Of a stretch of DNA of 64,000 nucleotides, positions 9,338 through 18,486 are shown piece after piece. The translations under genes were made by a program, and so were the position numbers. Every line of letters begins with the position of its first letter. Within the stretch, counting starts at the first letter, position 1. Origin of the DNA: Aldehydirespirator sp965205155. Lineage in GTDB: Bacteria; Actinomycetota; Acidimicrobiia; Acidimicrobiales; Aldehydirespiratoraceae. The stretch is from positions 3,162,001 through 3,226,000 of the forward strand of contig OZ242033.1 of assembly GCA_965205155.1 (NCBI GenBank), read 5' to 3'. The notes below the pieces were generated by a model. That model was not told where the DNA came from and did no database searches. It was given only the letters and a program-made list of their open reading frames with translations.

Positions 9338-10255
9338 CTAGCTGGAGGAAGGCGAAGGTGCCGGGAGGTCCTGTTCGACCGTGAGCGTGGGGGCGAACAG
9401 GTCGCCGAACTGCTCTACCCGGTCGAGGACTTCGGAGGCGGAGAACGTCAGCGGCTCGCCGTCGGCGCCATCGGACACCTCGTCCCAGGTGATCGGCGTG
9501 GAGACGGTGGGACGATCCAGGCCCCTCAGCGAGTAGGGGGCGATGGTCGTCTTGAAGCGGGCGTTCTGGCTCCAGTCGATGAACACCTTCCGAGGCCGCA
9601 GGCTGCGCTTCATCACCGACACCACCAGCTCCGGCAGTCGCTTCTCCAGCAGCTGGGCCACGGCCAGCGCGAAGCCGGCCGCGTGGTCGTGGGAGTGGGG
9701 CCGGTTGAGAGGCACGTAGAGCTGCATCCCCTTGCTGCCCGACGTCTTGGGCCATCCTGCCAGCCCGGCCGACTCCAGAACGTCGCGGACATGAAGGGCC
9801 ACCCGGCAGCACTCGACGATGGTGGCCGGCTTGCCCGGATCGAGGTCGAACACGACCATGGTGGGAGCGTCGAGGTCGCCGCAGCGGGCCATCGGGGCAT
9901 GGATCTCCAGCGCGGCCAGATTGGCCGACCAGGCCAGCGCGGCCACCGAGTCGAGCCGGCAGTACTCGATCGGCCCTCCCCTGTCTCCCGGACCCCGGCA
10001 GGTGGGCACCCAGTCGGGCCGGTGCTTGGGGCAGCGCTTCTCGAAGAAGGACTCTGCCGTCACTCCGTCGGGCCACCGCCGCAGGGTCACACCCCGGTCG
10101 CCGACGTGGGCCAGCATCACCGGCGCGACCCGAACGTAGTAGTCGATCACCTGGGCCTTGGTGAACCCGACCAGCGGGTACAGCACCTTCTCGAGGTTGC
10201 TGACGGACAGCCTGCGGCCGTCGATGGTCACGGGCACGCGCTCGGGTGCGCTCAC
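9338..10255 (-). CDS. NHEJ polymerase domain protein (LigD-Pol type)
   Basis: 305 residues, corresponding to the primase-polymerase domain of LigD as a stand-alone protein. Visible signatures are LSNLEKVLYP near the start, the metal-binding VVFDLDPG, SGSKGMQLYVPL, and STPITWDEV near the end. The domain fills gaps at broken DNA ends and prefers ribonucleotides. No ATP-dependent ligase or nuclease domain is fused or adjacent. The Ku gene lies 44 bases upstream on the same strand, so the two probably form a double-strand-break repair operon. Confidence 0.9.
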   Translation of the reverse strand: MSAPERVPVTIDGRRLSVSNLEKVLYPLVGFTKAQVIDYYVRVAPVMLAHVGDRGVTLRRWPDGVTAESFFEKRCPKHRPDWVPTCRGPGDRGGPIEYCRLDSVAALAWSANLAALEIHAPMARCGDLDAPTMVVFDLDPGKPATIVECCRVALHVRDVLESAGLAGWPKTSGSKGMQLYVPLNRPHSHDHAAGFALAVAQLLEKRLPELVVSVMKRSLRPRKVFIDWSQNARFKTTIAPYSLRGLDRPTVSTPITWDEVSDGADGEPLTFSASEVLDRVEQFGDLFAPTLTVEQDLPAPSPSSS

Positions 10256-10299
10256 CGCTCGAACCTACCCATCACCGCCGGCCCTGTGACGGGCGGCCT

Positions 10300-11196
10300 T
10301 CAGGCAGACTTGCGTACCCTCTCGGCCGGTGCTCTCGGCCTTGCTGACGCATCGGCGGTGTCGGCGTCGTCGGTAGCAGCCTCGCCTGCCGCCGGATGGC
10401 GCTTGCGGGCCTCCTTGGCCGCAGCCACCGAGGCCTCCAGCGCGGCCATCAGGTCCACGACGGTGTCCGACGCCGGCGCCGGGGCGGCCACCGTGGCTGC
10501 GGTGTCGCCCGAGGCCTTCCGCTCGATCAGCTCCAGCACCGCCTCCCGGTAGGAGTCGCGGTAGCGGCCGGGCTCGAAGTCGGCCTCGAGGGCGGCGATG
10601 AGCTGGCGGGCCATGGCCGTCTCCCGCTCGTCGACCTCGATGTCGTCGAGGCCGTAAAGGCCGTCGATCTCGTCGGGGGCCACCAGCTCGTCGGAGTAGA
10701 CCATGGTCGACAGCATCAGCCGCCCGTCGACGGGACGGATGGCGGCCAGATACTGCTTGGAGCGCATCACGAAGTGGCAGATCCCCACCTTGTCGGCCTC
10801 ACCCATGGCCTCGGCCAGCAGCTTGTAGGGCTTGGCGGTGGCCTCGTCGGGCACCAGGTGGTAGGCGCTGTCGTAGAACACCGGATCGATGTCGGCGAGA
10901 TCGATGAAGGCGTCGATGTCGATGGTGCGGGCTGCCACCGGGGCCAGCTCCTCCAGCTCGCGGTCGGTGACGGTGACGTAGTCCCCCGACGGCAGCTCGT
11001 AGCCCTTGACGATGCGCTCGACCGTCAACTCGGTGTCGTCGGCCGACGACACCTTCTTGTAGCGCACCCGGGCTCCAGTCTCGGCGTCGAGCTGGTTGAA
11101 GCGCACGTTCTTGCGGCTCACCGCGCTGAACAGCTGAACGGGAATCGTCACGAGCCCGAAGCTGATCGATCCCTTCCAGATCACTCTCGGCACCAC
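10300..11196 (-). CDS. ku: Non-homologous end-joining protein Ku
   Basis: 298 residues starting with the typical bacterial Ku N-terminus VPRVIWKGSISFGLVTIPVQ. YKKVSSADDTELTVERIVKG and SDELVAPDEI are within the conserved core; the C-terminal ~70 residues are a basic, Ala-rich tail ending PRAPAERVRKSA. Ku dimers encircle broken DNA ends and recruit LigD activities. It is the first gene of a probable ku-ligD(pol) unit. A copy of the interspersed repeat lies just upstream. Confidence 0.93.
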   Translation of the reverse strand: MVPRVIWKGSISFGLVTIPVQLFSAVSRKNVRFNQLDAETGARVRYKKVSSADDTELTVERIVKGYELPSGDYVTVTDRELEELAPVAARTIDIDAFIDLADIDPVFYDSAYHLVPDEATAKPYKLLAEAMGEADKVGICHFVMRSKQYLAAIRPVDGRLMLSTMVYSDELVAPDEIDGLYGLDDIEVDERETAMARQLIAALEADFEPGRYRDSYREAVLELIERKASGDTAATVAAPAPASDTVVDLMAALEASVAAAKEARKRHPAAGEAATDDADTADASARPRAPAERVRKSA

Positions 11197-11267
11197 CGGC
11201 CTCCTCGCTCCGGCACGAGCCCAGCACAGCCAGGTCTCGGCACGCAGGCCTCCGCACCGCCTAGACG

Positions 11268-11397
11268 AGTTTAGAGGCCGAGCGGACAGGTGCGCGAGTC
11301 CGGCCCATACGGGCGAGGCCGTGGCCCGAGCGGCCCGTGAGCGCAGCGAACAAGAGCGGGAGACACACCGTCGCGACGCGAGGCGCCTTCGCCCATC
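11268..11397 (+). repeat. Interspersed repeat, copy b
   Basis: Begins TAGAGGCCGAGCGG and contains the core on the opposite displayed strand (11323-11356). It lies between the start of ku and the 3' end of the membrane-protein gene. This is one of the two copies not placed after a stop codon of the same orientation. Confidence 0.85.
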
Positions 11398-11408
11398 CGT
11401 ACGGCCTC

Positions 11409-12284
11409 TCAGGGTGTCAAGAGGATGCGGGCGACCAGATCCTGGCCGAAGGCGGTGACGATGGCCAGGTAGACGAGGCCGGTGGCCGCCATCACGGCCG
11501 AGTACTGGCGCTCCCGCAGCGCGGCCCGGGCCACTCCCACCAGCAGGATGGTCATAGCGGCGCAGGCGACCCAGAACCAGCCGAGCAGGCCGTTGTAGCC
11601 GTCGTCAATGGTGCCGTCGAGCACCGAGACCATGCCCGTCGGCCACAGCATCACCAGCGTCTCGGGCAGCCACAGCACGGCCGCGGCCCGCAACATCTCC
11701 AGCAGCGGCCCGCGGGCCAGACCGGGCTGCACCAGGTACCAGTGGCCCAGCAGCATGGCGCTGCTGACCGCGCCGACGAACAGGGCCCCCACCAGAGTTC
11801 GGGCCAGGGCCAGGCCGGTCGGTCCGCCTGCGGCCAAAGCACCGAGGGTGGTCGCGACCAAGCCCAATGCGGCCGTGTACAGATCGAGCACGGGCGGGAA
11901 CTCGGGCGCGTCCGGATCGAAGCGGGTCTCGGCCCTGTCGATCCCGGTCATCGCAGCCACCCGGGCCGACCGGCGCTCGACCTCGGCTCGCTGTCCGGCC
12001 ACCCCGGCCGACCTGAGACGGACCGACTGCACCAGCGTCACGACGCCCCCGACCACGAACGCCACGGCCGTCACGTTGCGGGCCATCGCCGCCCAGTCGT
12101 CGGACCATCCCGATCCGCCGATCGCGCCGACCGCCACCGAACCGGCTGCCAGGGCACCGAAGATGCCCCGCATCAGCCATCCGTAGCCGAGTCCCACCTC
12201 GCGCCGGCGGGTGGTGACCCACAGGAACAACCATCCTCCCGCGGCCCAGCCGACCAGCAGGGTGGCAGCGTCGAGTTCGACCAC
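11409..12284 (-). CDS. Multi-pass membrane protein, unknown function
   Basis: 291 residues from a GTG at 12284. This start leaves 22 bases after the M24 peptidase stop; the open frame extends further but would overlap that gene. About seven hydrophobic segments are visible, including AATLLVGWAAGGWLFLWV and GLLGWFWVACAAMTILLVG, with a cytoplasmic-looking Arg/Glu-rich loop near residues 100-135 (RLRSAGVAGQRAEVERRSAR). I do not recognise a family. Close spacing suggests cotranscription with the peptidase. Confidence 0.65.
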   Translation of the reverse strand: MVELDAATLLVGWAAGGWLFLWVTTRRREVGLGYGWLMRGIFGALAAGSVAVGAIGGSGWSDDWAAMARNVTAVAFVVGGVVTLVQSVRLRSAGVAGQRAEVERRSARVAAMTGIDRAETRFDPDAPEFPPVLDLYTAALGLVATTLGALAAGGPTGLALARTLVGALFVGAVSSAMLLGHWYLVQPGLARGPLLEMLRAAAVLWLPETLVMLWPTGMVSVLDGTIDDGYNGLLGWFWVACAAMTILLVGVARAALRERQYSAVMAATGLVYLAIVTAFGQDLVARILLTP

Positions 12285-12306
12285 TACGCGAGACCGGGCT
12301 GTTCTC

Positions 12307-13410
12307 TCAGGCGACGACGGCCAGGCGGTGGTCGGCCCGGTTGAGGGGGTCGGCGCCGGCCGGCGACGCGGCCACGATGTCCTCCAGGCGGGCCCCCCAC
12401 CGGCCGGACACGTAGATCCCCGGCTCCACGGAGAACGCGTTGCCCGCCTCCAGCGGCTGGACGTTGCCCTCCACGATGTAGGGGTCCTCGTGGGCCTCGG
12501 TCCCGATCCCGTGGCCGGTGCGGTGCACGAAGTACTCGCCGTACCCCGCGGCGGCGATGACGGAGCGCGCCGCCCGGTCCACATCCTGGGCAGGGGTGCC
12601 CACCGCTACTGCGCCAACGCCCGCTGACTGCGCCTCGAACAGCACGTCGTAGAGCTCGACGAACTCCTGCGGCGGCTTGCCGGTGTACACGCAGCGGGTG
12701 ATGTCGGAGCAGTACCCGACGCCGTCGTCGCCCACCATCGTGCCACCGAAGTCGCACAGCACGACCTCGTCCGCGCCGATCACCCTCGGTCCGGGCTCGT
12801 GATGAGGGCTGGCCGCGTTGGCGCCGGCGGCCACGATGGCGAAGTTCACCCGGTCGTGGCCCTCAGCCACGATCTGGCGACCCAACTCGACCGAGACCTC
12901 GGCTTCGGTCCGTCCCACCAGCTCGATCTCGCCCCGCTGGAGCCGGCCGGCGATCCGGTCCACGGCGGCGCCCGCGGCCCGCAGGCGCTCCACCTCGTCG
13001 GGGGTCTTCACCGAGCGGATGGGGGCGGTCACCTCCGAGCCCCGCCTCCACGCCGCGTCCGGTATGGCCCCCATCAACTCCACCAGGAACCGGGACCACA
13101 TGTGGTCGCCCACCGCGGCCACCGCCGCCGTGCCGGCCAGGCCGGCCACGATGGCCACGGGGTCCTCGGTCTCGTCCCAGGGCCGCATCCCGAACACATC
13201 GGGCCGCTCCACCACCCGGGCAGCCTCCATGCGGGGCACGACCAGAGTGGCCGCGCCGTCGCAGGGCACGACCAGCATGGTGAGCCGCTCCAGCGGCATG
13301 GCCTCGTAGCCGCAGAAGTACGGCAGGTCTGCACCCACCGACAGCAGCAGGACGTCCACGCCCTGCTCGGCCATCAGCTCCCGGGCCCGGTCCAGCCGAC
13401 TCGCGAACAT
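12307..13410 (-). CDS. M24 family metallopeptidase (Xaa-Pro dipeptidase-like)
   Basis: 367 residues: an N-terminal creatinase-like domain (RLDRARELMAEQGVDVLLLS) and a C-terminal pita-bread catalytic domain. Metal ligands are visible in VVLCDFGGTMVGDDGVGYCSDITR, in HRTGHGIGTEAHEDPY, in FSVEPGIYV and in ARLEDIVA. These enzymes cleave peptides next to proline. The ATG at 13410 gives MFASRLDRAR. It lies 10 bases downstream of the lipBA stop, so it may belong to the same transcript as the lipoate genes, though no functional link is evident. Confidence 0.87.
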   Translation of the reverse strand: MFASRLDRARELMAEQGVDVLLLSVGADLPYFCGYEAMPLERLTMLVVPCDGAATLVVPRMEAARVVERPDVFGMRPWDETEDPVAIVAGLAGTAAVAAVGDHMWSRFLVELMGAIPDAAWRRGSEVTAPIRSVKTPDEVERLRAAGAAVDRIAGRLQRGEIELVGRTEAEVSVELGRQIVAEGHDRVNFAIVAAGANAASPHHEPGPRVIGADEVVLCDFGGTMVGDDGVGYCSDITRCVYTGKPPQEFVELYDVLFEAQSAGVGAVAVGTPAQDVDRAARSVIAAAGYGEYFVHRTGHGIGTEAHEDPYIVEGNVQPLEAGNAFSVEPGIYVSGRWGARLEDIVAASPAGADPLNRADHRLAVVA

Positions 13411-13420
13411 GGCCGTAAGC

Positions 13421-15133
13421 CTAGGTTCGCGCCGTGCCGACCTCGGTGGCGGCGTCGGCGGCCTGGCGGGCGTGGTAGCTGGAGCGGGTCAGGGGCGAGG
13501 CCTCGACATGGCTGATGCCGATCGACTCGCCGATCTCCTTCCACCGCTCGAACGCCTCCGGCGGCCACCACCGGTCCACCGGAAGGTGGCGGGCGCTGGG
13601 GCGCAAGTACTGGCCGATGGTCACGATGTCGGTCCCGGCCGCGTGCAGGTCGGCCAGGGTCTGCACGACCTCGTCGTGGGTCTCGCCCATACCCGCGATG
13701 ATCGAGGACTTGGTGGTCAGTCCATCCGCCTTTGCCCTGGCCAGCACCGACAGGCTGCGGGCGTAACCGGCCGACGGGCGCACCGCCCGCTGGAGCCGGG
13801 CCACCGTCTCGATGTTGTGGTTCAGCACGTCGGGTCGGGCGTCGAACACCGTCTGGAGGGCGCCGGCATCGCCGCCGAGGTCGCTTATCAGGGTCTCGAC
13901 CCGGGCATCAGGCAGCCGGCGCCGCACCGCGGCCACCGTGTCGGCCATGACAGCCGCTCCCCCATCGGCCAGATCGTCGCGGGCCACCATCGTCACGACC
14001 ACATGCTCGAGGCCCATCCGGACCGCGGCGGTGGCCACCCGCTCCGGCTCCTCTGTGTCCACAGGACCGGGGCGGCGGGTGTCGACCAGGCAGAAGCCGC
14101 AGGCCCGGGTGCAGCGCTCGCCCAGGATCATGAACGTGGCGGTGCCGTCGTTCCAGCACTCCGAGATGTTGGGGCAGCCGGCCTCCTCGCAGACTGTTAC
14201 CAGGTCGAGGCCGCGCAGCGTGGAGCGGACCTCGTGGAACGTCGGCCCGGTGCTGAGGGGCACTCGCATCCACTCCGGCTTGCGCGACCGCAGCGGCACC
14301 GGCTCATGGCCATCGCCGTTCAAACGGACAGCCTCCAGGCGGCCCAGCAGGCGGGGCGACACGCCCTCGGCCGCGGCTCCGGCCGGAGCGCCGTCCGGCG
14401 CCGCATCGGCATCCGCTGAGCCGTTGGCCGCGTCCCGGGTGAACTGGGCCATGTCGGCCGGAGCCACCCGGTGGGCAACATCGGCCCGGTCGATGCGGCC
14501 GTGCGCTCCCCACATCCCAACGGCCCGTTGCGACACGAGGTCCACGACGTCCCGCATCGACACGTCGATGCCCTCAGCCGCCAGCGATGTGATTCCCAGA
14601 CCGGTGATCCCGCAGGGCACGATCCGGGCAAACCACTCCAGGTCGGGATCGACGTTGAGCGCGAAGCCGTGCATGGAACGGGCCCGCGACAGCCTCACGC
14701 CGATGGCGGCGATCTTGCGGGGCCGGAAGCCGTCGGGCTCCACCCACACCCCGGTGTGACGGTCGAGGCGTCCCGCCTCCAGCCCCAGGTCGGCCAGGAC
14801 GTCGATCAAGAGCTGCTCAACGCCGCCCACGTAGGCGGCGGTGTCCGCCATCCCGCCGCCGCGCCGGCCGGGCACGGTGAGGATCGGGTAGCCCACCAGC
14901 TGGCCGGGCCCGTGGTAGGTCACGTCGCCACCCCGGTCGGTCTCCACCACCGAGCCGCCCAGCGCTTCGACGTCGACCAGCAGGTGCTCGCGCCGGCCCC
15001 GGCGGCCCAGGGTCACCACATGGGGATGCTCAAGCAGGAGAAGGTGGTCGTCGGCGGAGTGGCCGTGAAGGCGGCGTTGGAGTGCCAGGGCATCGTCGTA
15101 GGCCACACGGCCGAGCCAGCGGATCCGCAGCAC
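13421..15133 (-). CDS. LipB-LipA fusion: octanoyltransferase and lipoyl synthase
   Basis: 570 residues joining two enzymes of lipoate synthesis. Residues ~1-220 are LipB: GGDVTYHGPGQLVGYPIL, the lysine motif RKIAAIGVRL and the acyl-thioester Cys in IVPCGITGLGITSL. An Ala/Asp-rich linker follows (~245-275). Residues ~285-560 are LipA: the auxiliary-cluster motif CEEAGCPNISEC, the radical-SAM motif CTRACGFC, and the C-terminal RSSYHA that ligates the auxiliary cluster. The protein would move octanoyl from ACP to a lipoyl domain and then insert two sulfurs. Its substrate is likely the E2 encoded 29 bases upstream on the same strand. Confidence 0.93.
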   Translation of the reverse strand: MLRIRWLGRVAYDDALALQRRLHGHSADDHLLLLEHPHVVTLGRRGRREHLLVDVEALGGSVVETDRGGDVTYHGPGQLVGYPILTVPGRRGGGMADTAAYVGGVEQLLIDVLADLGLEAGRLDRHTGVWVEPDGFRPRKIAAIGVRLSRARSMHGFALNVDPDLEWFARIVPCGITGLGITSLAAEGIDVSMRDVVDLVSQRAVGMWGAHGRIDRADVAHRVAPADMAQFTRDAANGSADADAAPDGAPAGAAAEGVSPRLLGRLEAVRLNGDGHEPVPLRSRKPEWMRVPLSTGPTFHEVRSTLRGLDLVTVCEEAGCPNISECWNDGTATFMILGERCTRACGFCLVDTRRPGPVDTEEPERVATAAVRMGLEHVVVTMVARDDLADGGAAVMADTVAAVRRRLPDARVETLISDLGGDAGALQTVFDARPDVLNHNIETVARLQRAVRPSAGYARSLSVLARAKADGLTTKSSIIAGMGETHDEVVQTLADLHAAGTDIVTIGQYLRPSARHLPVDRWWPPEAFERWKEIGESIGISHVEASPLTRSSYHARQAADAATEVGTART

Positions 15134-15162
15134 CGGCCCCTCAGCGGCCGTCAGCGACGCGC

Positions 15163-16626
15163 TCAGCGGATCTCAGCCTCCCAGTCGCGGGTCTCGATGA
15201 GCTCCTTGACCCGGTGAAGGAACGCGGCCGCGTAGGCGCCGTCGAAGGCTCGGTGGTCCCAGGCCATGGCGAGCACGCCCATCGAGTGGATGGCGATCGA
15301 CTCGTTGCCGTAGTTGTCGGTCACCACCACCGGCTTGCGGGACACGCCATCGGTGCTCAGGATGGCCACCTGGGGCTGGTTGATGATCGGGAACTGCATC
15401 ATCGTCCCGTACTGGCCGGCGTTGGTGAGGGTGAACGTGCCCCCGGCCAGGTCGTCGGGTCCGAGCTTGCGGCTGCGGGCCCGGTTGGCCAGATCCACGA
15501 TGTCCCGGGCGATCTGACGGAGTCGCTTTCCCTCCGCTCCGTGGATCACGGGAGCCAGCAGCCCCTGGAAGTCGATGTCCACTGCGACGGCCAGATTGAC
15601 GCCGGCGTGGACCACCAGTTCGTCCCCTCCGAAGCTGGCATTGAGATGCGGATAGTCGCGCAGAGCGTCGATCACGGCCCTGGCGATGAAGGGCAGGTAG
15701 GTGAGGCTGAAGCCCTCCTCCGCCTTCCACGCCTGCTTGGCGGCCCGGCGGACCTTCTCCACGCCCTCGTAGTCGACCTCTATGGCGGTGAGGACGTGAG
15801 GCGACGTCTGCTTGGACATCACCATGTGCTCGGCGGTGCGCCTCCGGATGTTGTTGAGGGGCACCACGCTGTCGCCGCTGCGAACCACGACCGCAGGCAC
15901 CGCTGACCGTCTGGCCCGGCGTGAGCGCCGAGACTCATCTCCGGCAGCCGGCGGAGGCGAGGGCTCTGCAGCGGGCGGCGGGGGCTCGGCCGGAGCCTCA
16001 GTCGCAGCGGAACCTGGAGCCTCGGCCTCAGCCGCAGCCGGGGCCTCAGCCGGGGCCTCAGCGTCGGCCGAGGCGCGGGCCCGTATGGCCTGCTCGACGT
16101 CGGCGCGGGTGATGCGGCCGGCCAGACCGGTGCCGGTCAGGGTGGACGGATCGAGGTTGTTCTCGCTGATCAGCCGGCGCACGACCGGCGACAGCACCAG
16201 CCCCTCCGCGAAGCGGGACGCAGCCGGTGGCGGCGCAACCGGCTCAGCAACCGGCGGCTGCACCGGCTCAGGCTCCTGCACCGGCTCAGCAACCGGCGGC
16301 TCCACCGCTTCCTGTGCAGGCTCAGCAACCGGCGGCTCCACCGCTTCCTGTGCAGGCTCTGCCACCGGCGGCTCGGCCGGTGGGGTCTCTCCCGCCTCGC
16401 CGACCCGAGCCAGGACCTGTCCGACCTCCACCAGGTCGCCCTCACCGGCGAGGATCTCGGCCAGCACGCCCGCCACCGGGGACGGCACCTCGGTATCGAC
16501 CTTGTCGGTGGAGATCTCGAAGAGCGCCTCGTCGAGGGCGACCTCGTCACCGACCTGCTTGAACCATCGGGTGATGGTCCCCTCGGTGACCGTCTCTCCC
16601 AGTTGCGGCATCGTGATGTCGGCCAT
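15163..16626 (-). CDS. 2-oxoacid dehydrogenase E2 (dihydrolipoamide acyltransferase)
   Basis: 487 residues. Residues 1-80 are one lipoyl domain with the lipoylated lysine in STDKVDTEVPSP. A flexible Pro/Ala/Glu linker follows, containing repeats of PPVAEPAQEAVE encoded by a 36-bp DNA repeat (about 16265-16375). A peripheral subunit-binding domain (SPVVRRLISENNLDPSTLTG, then GRITRADVEQAI) lies near 145-185. The catalytic domain ends with AWDHRAFDGAYAAAF, the HxxxDG active site. It accepts acyl groups on lipoate and passes them to CoA. It sits between lpd and lipBA. Whether it serves pyruvate, 2-oxoglutarate or branched-chain substrates is not decided by sequence alone. Confidence 0.9.
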   Translation of the reverse strand: MADITMPQLGETVTEGTITRWFKQVGDEVALDEALFEISTDKVDTEVPSPVAGVLAEILAGEGDLVEVGQVLARVGEAGETPPAEPPVAEPAQEAVEPPVAEPAQEAVEPPVAEPVQEPEPVQPPVAEPVAPPPAASRFAEGLVLSPVVRRLISENNLDPSTLTGTGLAGRITRADVEQAIRARASADAEAPAEAPAAAEAEAPGSAATEAPAEPPPPAAEPSPPPAAGDESRRSRRARRSAVPAVVVRSGDSVVPLNNIRRRTAEHMVMSKQTSPHVLTAIEVDYEGVEKVRRAAKQAWKAEEGFSLTYLPFIARAVIDALRDYPHLNASFGGDELVVHAGVNLAVAVDIDFQGLLAPVIHGAEGKRLRQIARDIVDLANRARSRKLGPDDLAGGTFTLTNAGQYGTMMQFPIINQPQVAILSTDGVSRKPVVVTDNYGNESIAIHSMGVLAMAWDHRAFDGAYAAAFLHRVKELIETRDWEAEIR

Positions 16627-16663
16627 CGGCAGTCCTTCTTGGAGTCCTCAGAGGCGGCGCGGA

Positions 16664-16797
16664 TAGGTGAGAGTCCGTCGCGTCGCCACGGTGTCACTCC
16701 CGCTCTTGTTCGCTTCGCTCACGGGCCGCTCGGGCCACGGCCTCGCTCCACACCTCGCATGTTCGCACATTGATCGCTCCCTCCCGCTCGGCCTCTA
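16664..16797 (-). repeat. Interspersed 3'-flank repeat, copy c
   Basis: Full-length copy with the left part GGTGAGAGTCCGTCGCG, the core at about 16702-16738 and the GGCCTCTA end. The final CTA is the reverse complement of the stop codon of the E3 gene. It fills the gap between the E3 and E2 genes. Confidence 0.88.
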
Positions 16798-18204
16798 CCC
16801 GTGCAGCGAGCGACCCGTCAGGGACAGCACGGTCTCGCCGAACAGTTCGCTCATGGTCGGATGGGGTTGAATCAGACCAGCTACGTCGGCCGCGGTGGCC
16901 TCCCAGTTCACGGCCAGGTAGGCCTGGCCCAACTGCTCGGTCACCCACGGCCCGGCCATATGGACGCCGAGGATGCGACCGCCAGTACCGTCGGCCTGCT
17001 TCTCGGCGACCACCTTCACCAGTCCCTCGGTCTCGCCCAGGATCTGGGCCCGCCCGTTGGCCATGTACCGGTGAATCGACGTCACCACGTCGAAGCCGGC
17101 GTCGACCGCGCTCTGCTCGGTGTGCCCGGCGAACGCCACTTCGGGATGGCAGTAGATGCACCACGGCGTGCCGTGGTAGTCGAGCGGGTTGGGAGCCTCA
17201 CCGAGGATGTCACGGATGACGAGCATGCCCTCGGCGAAGGCGGTGTGGGCCAGTTGCGGGCTGTCGACCACGTCGCCCACCGCCCAGACGCCCGGCGCGG
17301 TCGTGCGGCAGCGGTCGTCGACTGCCACGAACCCGCGGCCGTCCAACTCGACGCCCGCGGCTTCCAGTCCCAAACCCTCCGTGCGGGGTCGCCGGCCGAC
17401 GGCCACCACGACCATCTCCACGTCGACCTGCCTGCCCTCCGCGAAGGAGACGACGGTGCCGGAGCGGTCCGGGCGAGGCTCGTGTCCATGCACCGTCACA
17501 CCGGTGTGAACCTCGATGCCCCGCTTGCGGAACGACCGCCTCACGACCTTGGCCACCTCGGTGTCGCAGCCGGTCAGAATGTCGGGAAGGGCCTCGAGGA
17601 CGGTGACCTTGGTGCCCAGATCGCCCATCATCGACGCGAACTCGCAGCCGATGGCGCCCCCGCCGATCACCGCGGCCGAGCCGGGCAGTCGGCTGATCGA
17701 GAAGAGCTCGTCGGAGGTGACCACCAGCTCGCCGTCCACGTCGAAGCCGCCGATGGTCCGGGGCGCCGAACCCGAGGCCAGGATGATCGACCCCGCCGAG
17801 AGGGTCTGCGTCGACCCGTCGTCGGCGGCAGCCTCCACGGTGCCGGAGGGGCCGAGCGAGCCCACGCCGGAGTAGACGGTCACCTTGCGCTGCCCCAGCA
17901 CCGAGGACAGCCCGGCCATCATCTTGTCGATCACCCGCTGCTTGCGCTCCAGGACCGCCGCCCAGTCGAGGCTGGGCTCGCCCGCGTCCACGCCGAACTC
18001 GGTCGCCCTGGACACCGTGCGGTACACCGAGGCCGCCTCCAACAGCTCCTTGGCCGGGATGCAGCCGACGTGGAGGCATGTGCCGCCGACCTTGTGCTTC
18101 TCCACCACGGCCACGTCGAGGCCCGCACTGGCGCCGTACAGGGCCGCGGCGTAGCCGCCCGGCCCGCCGCCGATCACGATCACATCGTGTGCTGAGTCGC
18201 TCAC
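16795..18204 (-). CDS. lpdA: Dihydrolipoamide dehydrogenase (E3)
   Basis: 469 residues, the usual length. The FAD loop GGGPGGYAAALYGA is at the N-terminus and GGTCLHVGCIPAKELLEAA carries the redox-active disulfide. The second nucleotide-binding loop is VIGGGAIGCEFASMMGDLG, GVWAVGDV is the FAD C-motif, and HPTMSEL near the end provides the active-site His of the partner subunit. It reoxidises the lipoate of E2 and reduces NAD. It is upstream of E2 and lipBA on the minus strand, forming an E3-E2-LipBA cluster interrupted only by repeat copy c. Confidence 0.94.
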   Translation of the reverse strand: MSDSAHDVIVIGGGPGGYAAALYGASAGLDVAVVEKHKVGGTCLHVGCIPAKELLEAASVYRTVSRATEFGVDAGEPSLDWAAVLERKQRVIDKMMAGLSSVLGQRKVTVYSGVGSLGPSGTVEAAADDGSTQTLSAGSIILASGSAPRTIGGFDVDGELVVTSDELFSISRLPGSAAVIGGGAIGCEFASMMGDLGTKVTVLEALPDILTGCDTEVAKVVRRSFRKRGIEVHTGVTVHGHEPRPDRSGTVVSFAEGRQVDVEMVVVAVGRRPRTEGLGLEAAGVELDGRGFVAVDDRCRTTAPGVWAVGDVVDSPQLAHTAFAEGMLVIRDILGEAPNPLDYHGTPWCIYCHPEVAFAGHTEQSAVDAGFDVVTSIHRYMANGRAQILGETEGLVKVVAEKQADGTGGRILGVHMAGPWVTEQLGQAYLAVNWEATAADVAGLIQPHPTMSELFGETVLSLTGRSLHG

Positions 18205-18250
18205 AAGGTCTCCCCGGTCGCGGGCGAAACCCTACCGGGTCGGGGTGACG

Positions 18251-18343
18251 TCAGAACCTGCCCAACAGGACCTGGACGGTGAAGGCAACCAGGATGGCGA
18301 GACCGCACAACAGCGCGGCGAGTATCAGCCTGCGCGTGCTCAC
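18251..18343 (-). CDS. Small hydrophobic membrane protein (30 aa)
   Basis: A 31-codon frame from GTG at 18343 to TGA at 18251. It encodes a basic N-terminus (STRR) followed by a single ~23-residue hydrophobic helix (LILAALLCGLAILVAFTVQV) and LLGRF. The composition is what a real single-span membrane peptide looks like, and it lies in the gap between the LapA-like gene and lpdA. No family is recognised, and chance cannot be excluded. Confidence 0.4.
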   Translation of the reverse strand: MSTRRLILAALLCGLAILVAFTVQVLLGRF

Positions 18344-18360
18344 TGCGAGCGGCCGCGCGG

Positions 18361-18486
18361 GCAGGTGGAGGTCCGTCGCGCCACGGCGGTGTCACTCCCG
18401 CTCTTGTTCGCTGCGCTCACGGGCCGCTCGGGCCACGGCCTCGCCCGTACGGGCCGCACTCGGTCGCCCATCCGCTCGGCCTCTCA
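18361..18486 (-). repeat. Interspersed 3'-flank repeat, copy d
   Basis: Full copy: GGTCCGTCGCG left part, core at about 18401-18436 and GGCCTCTCA end. The last bases are the stop codon of the LapA-like gene. Confidence 0.88.
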
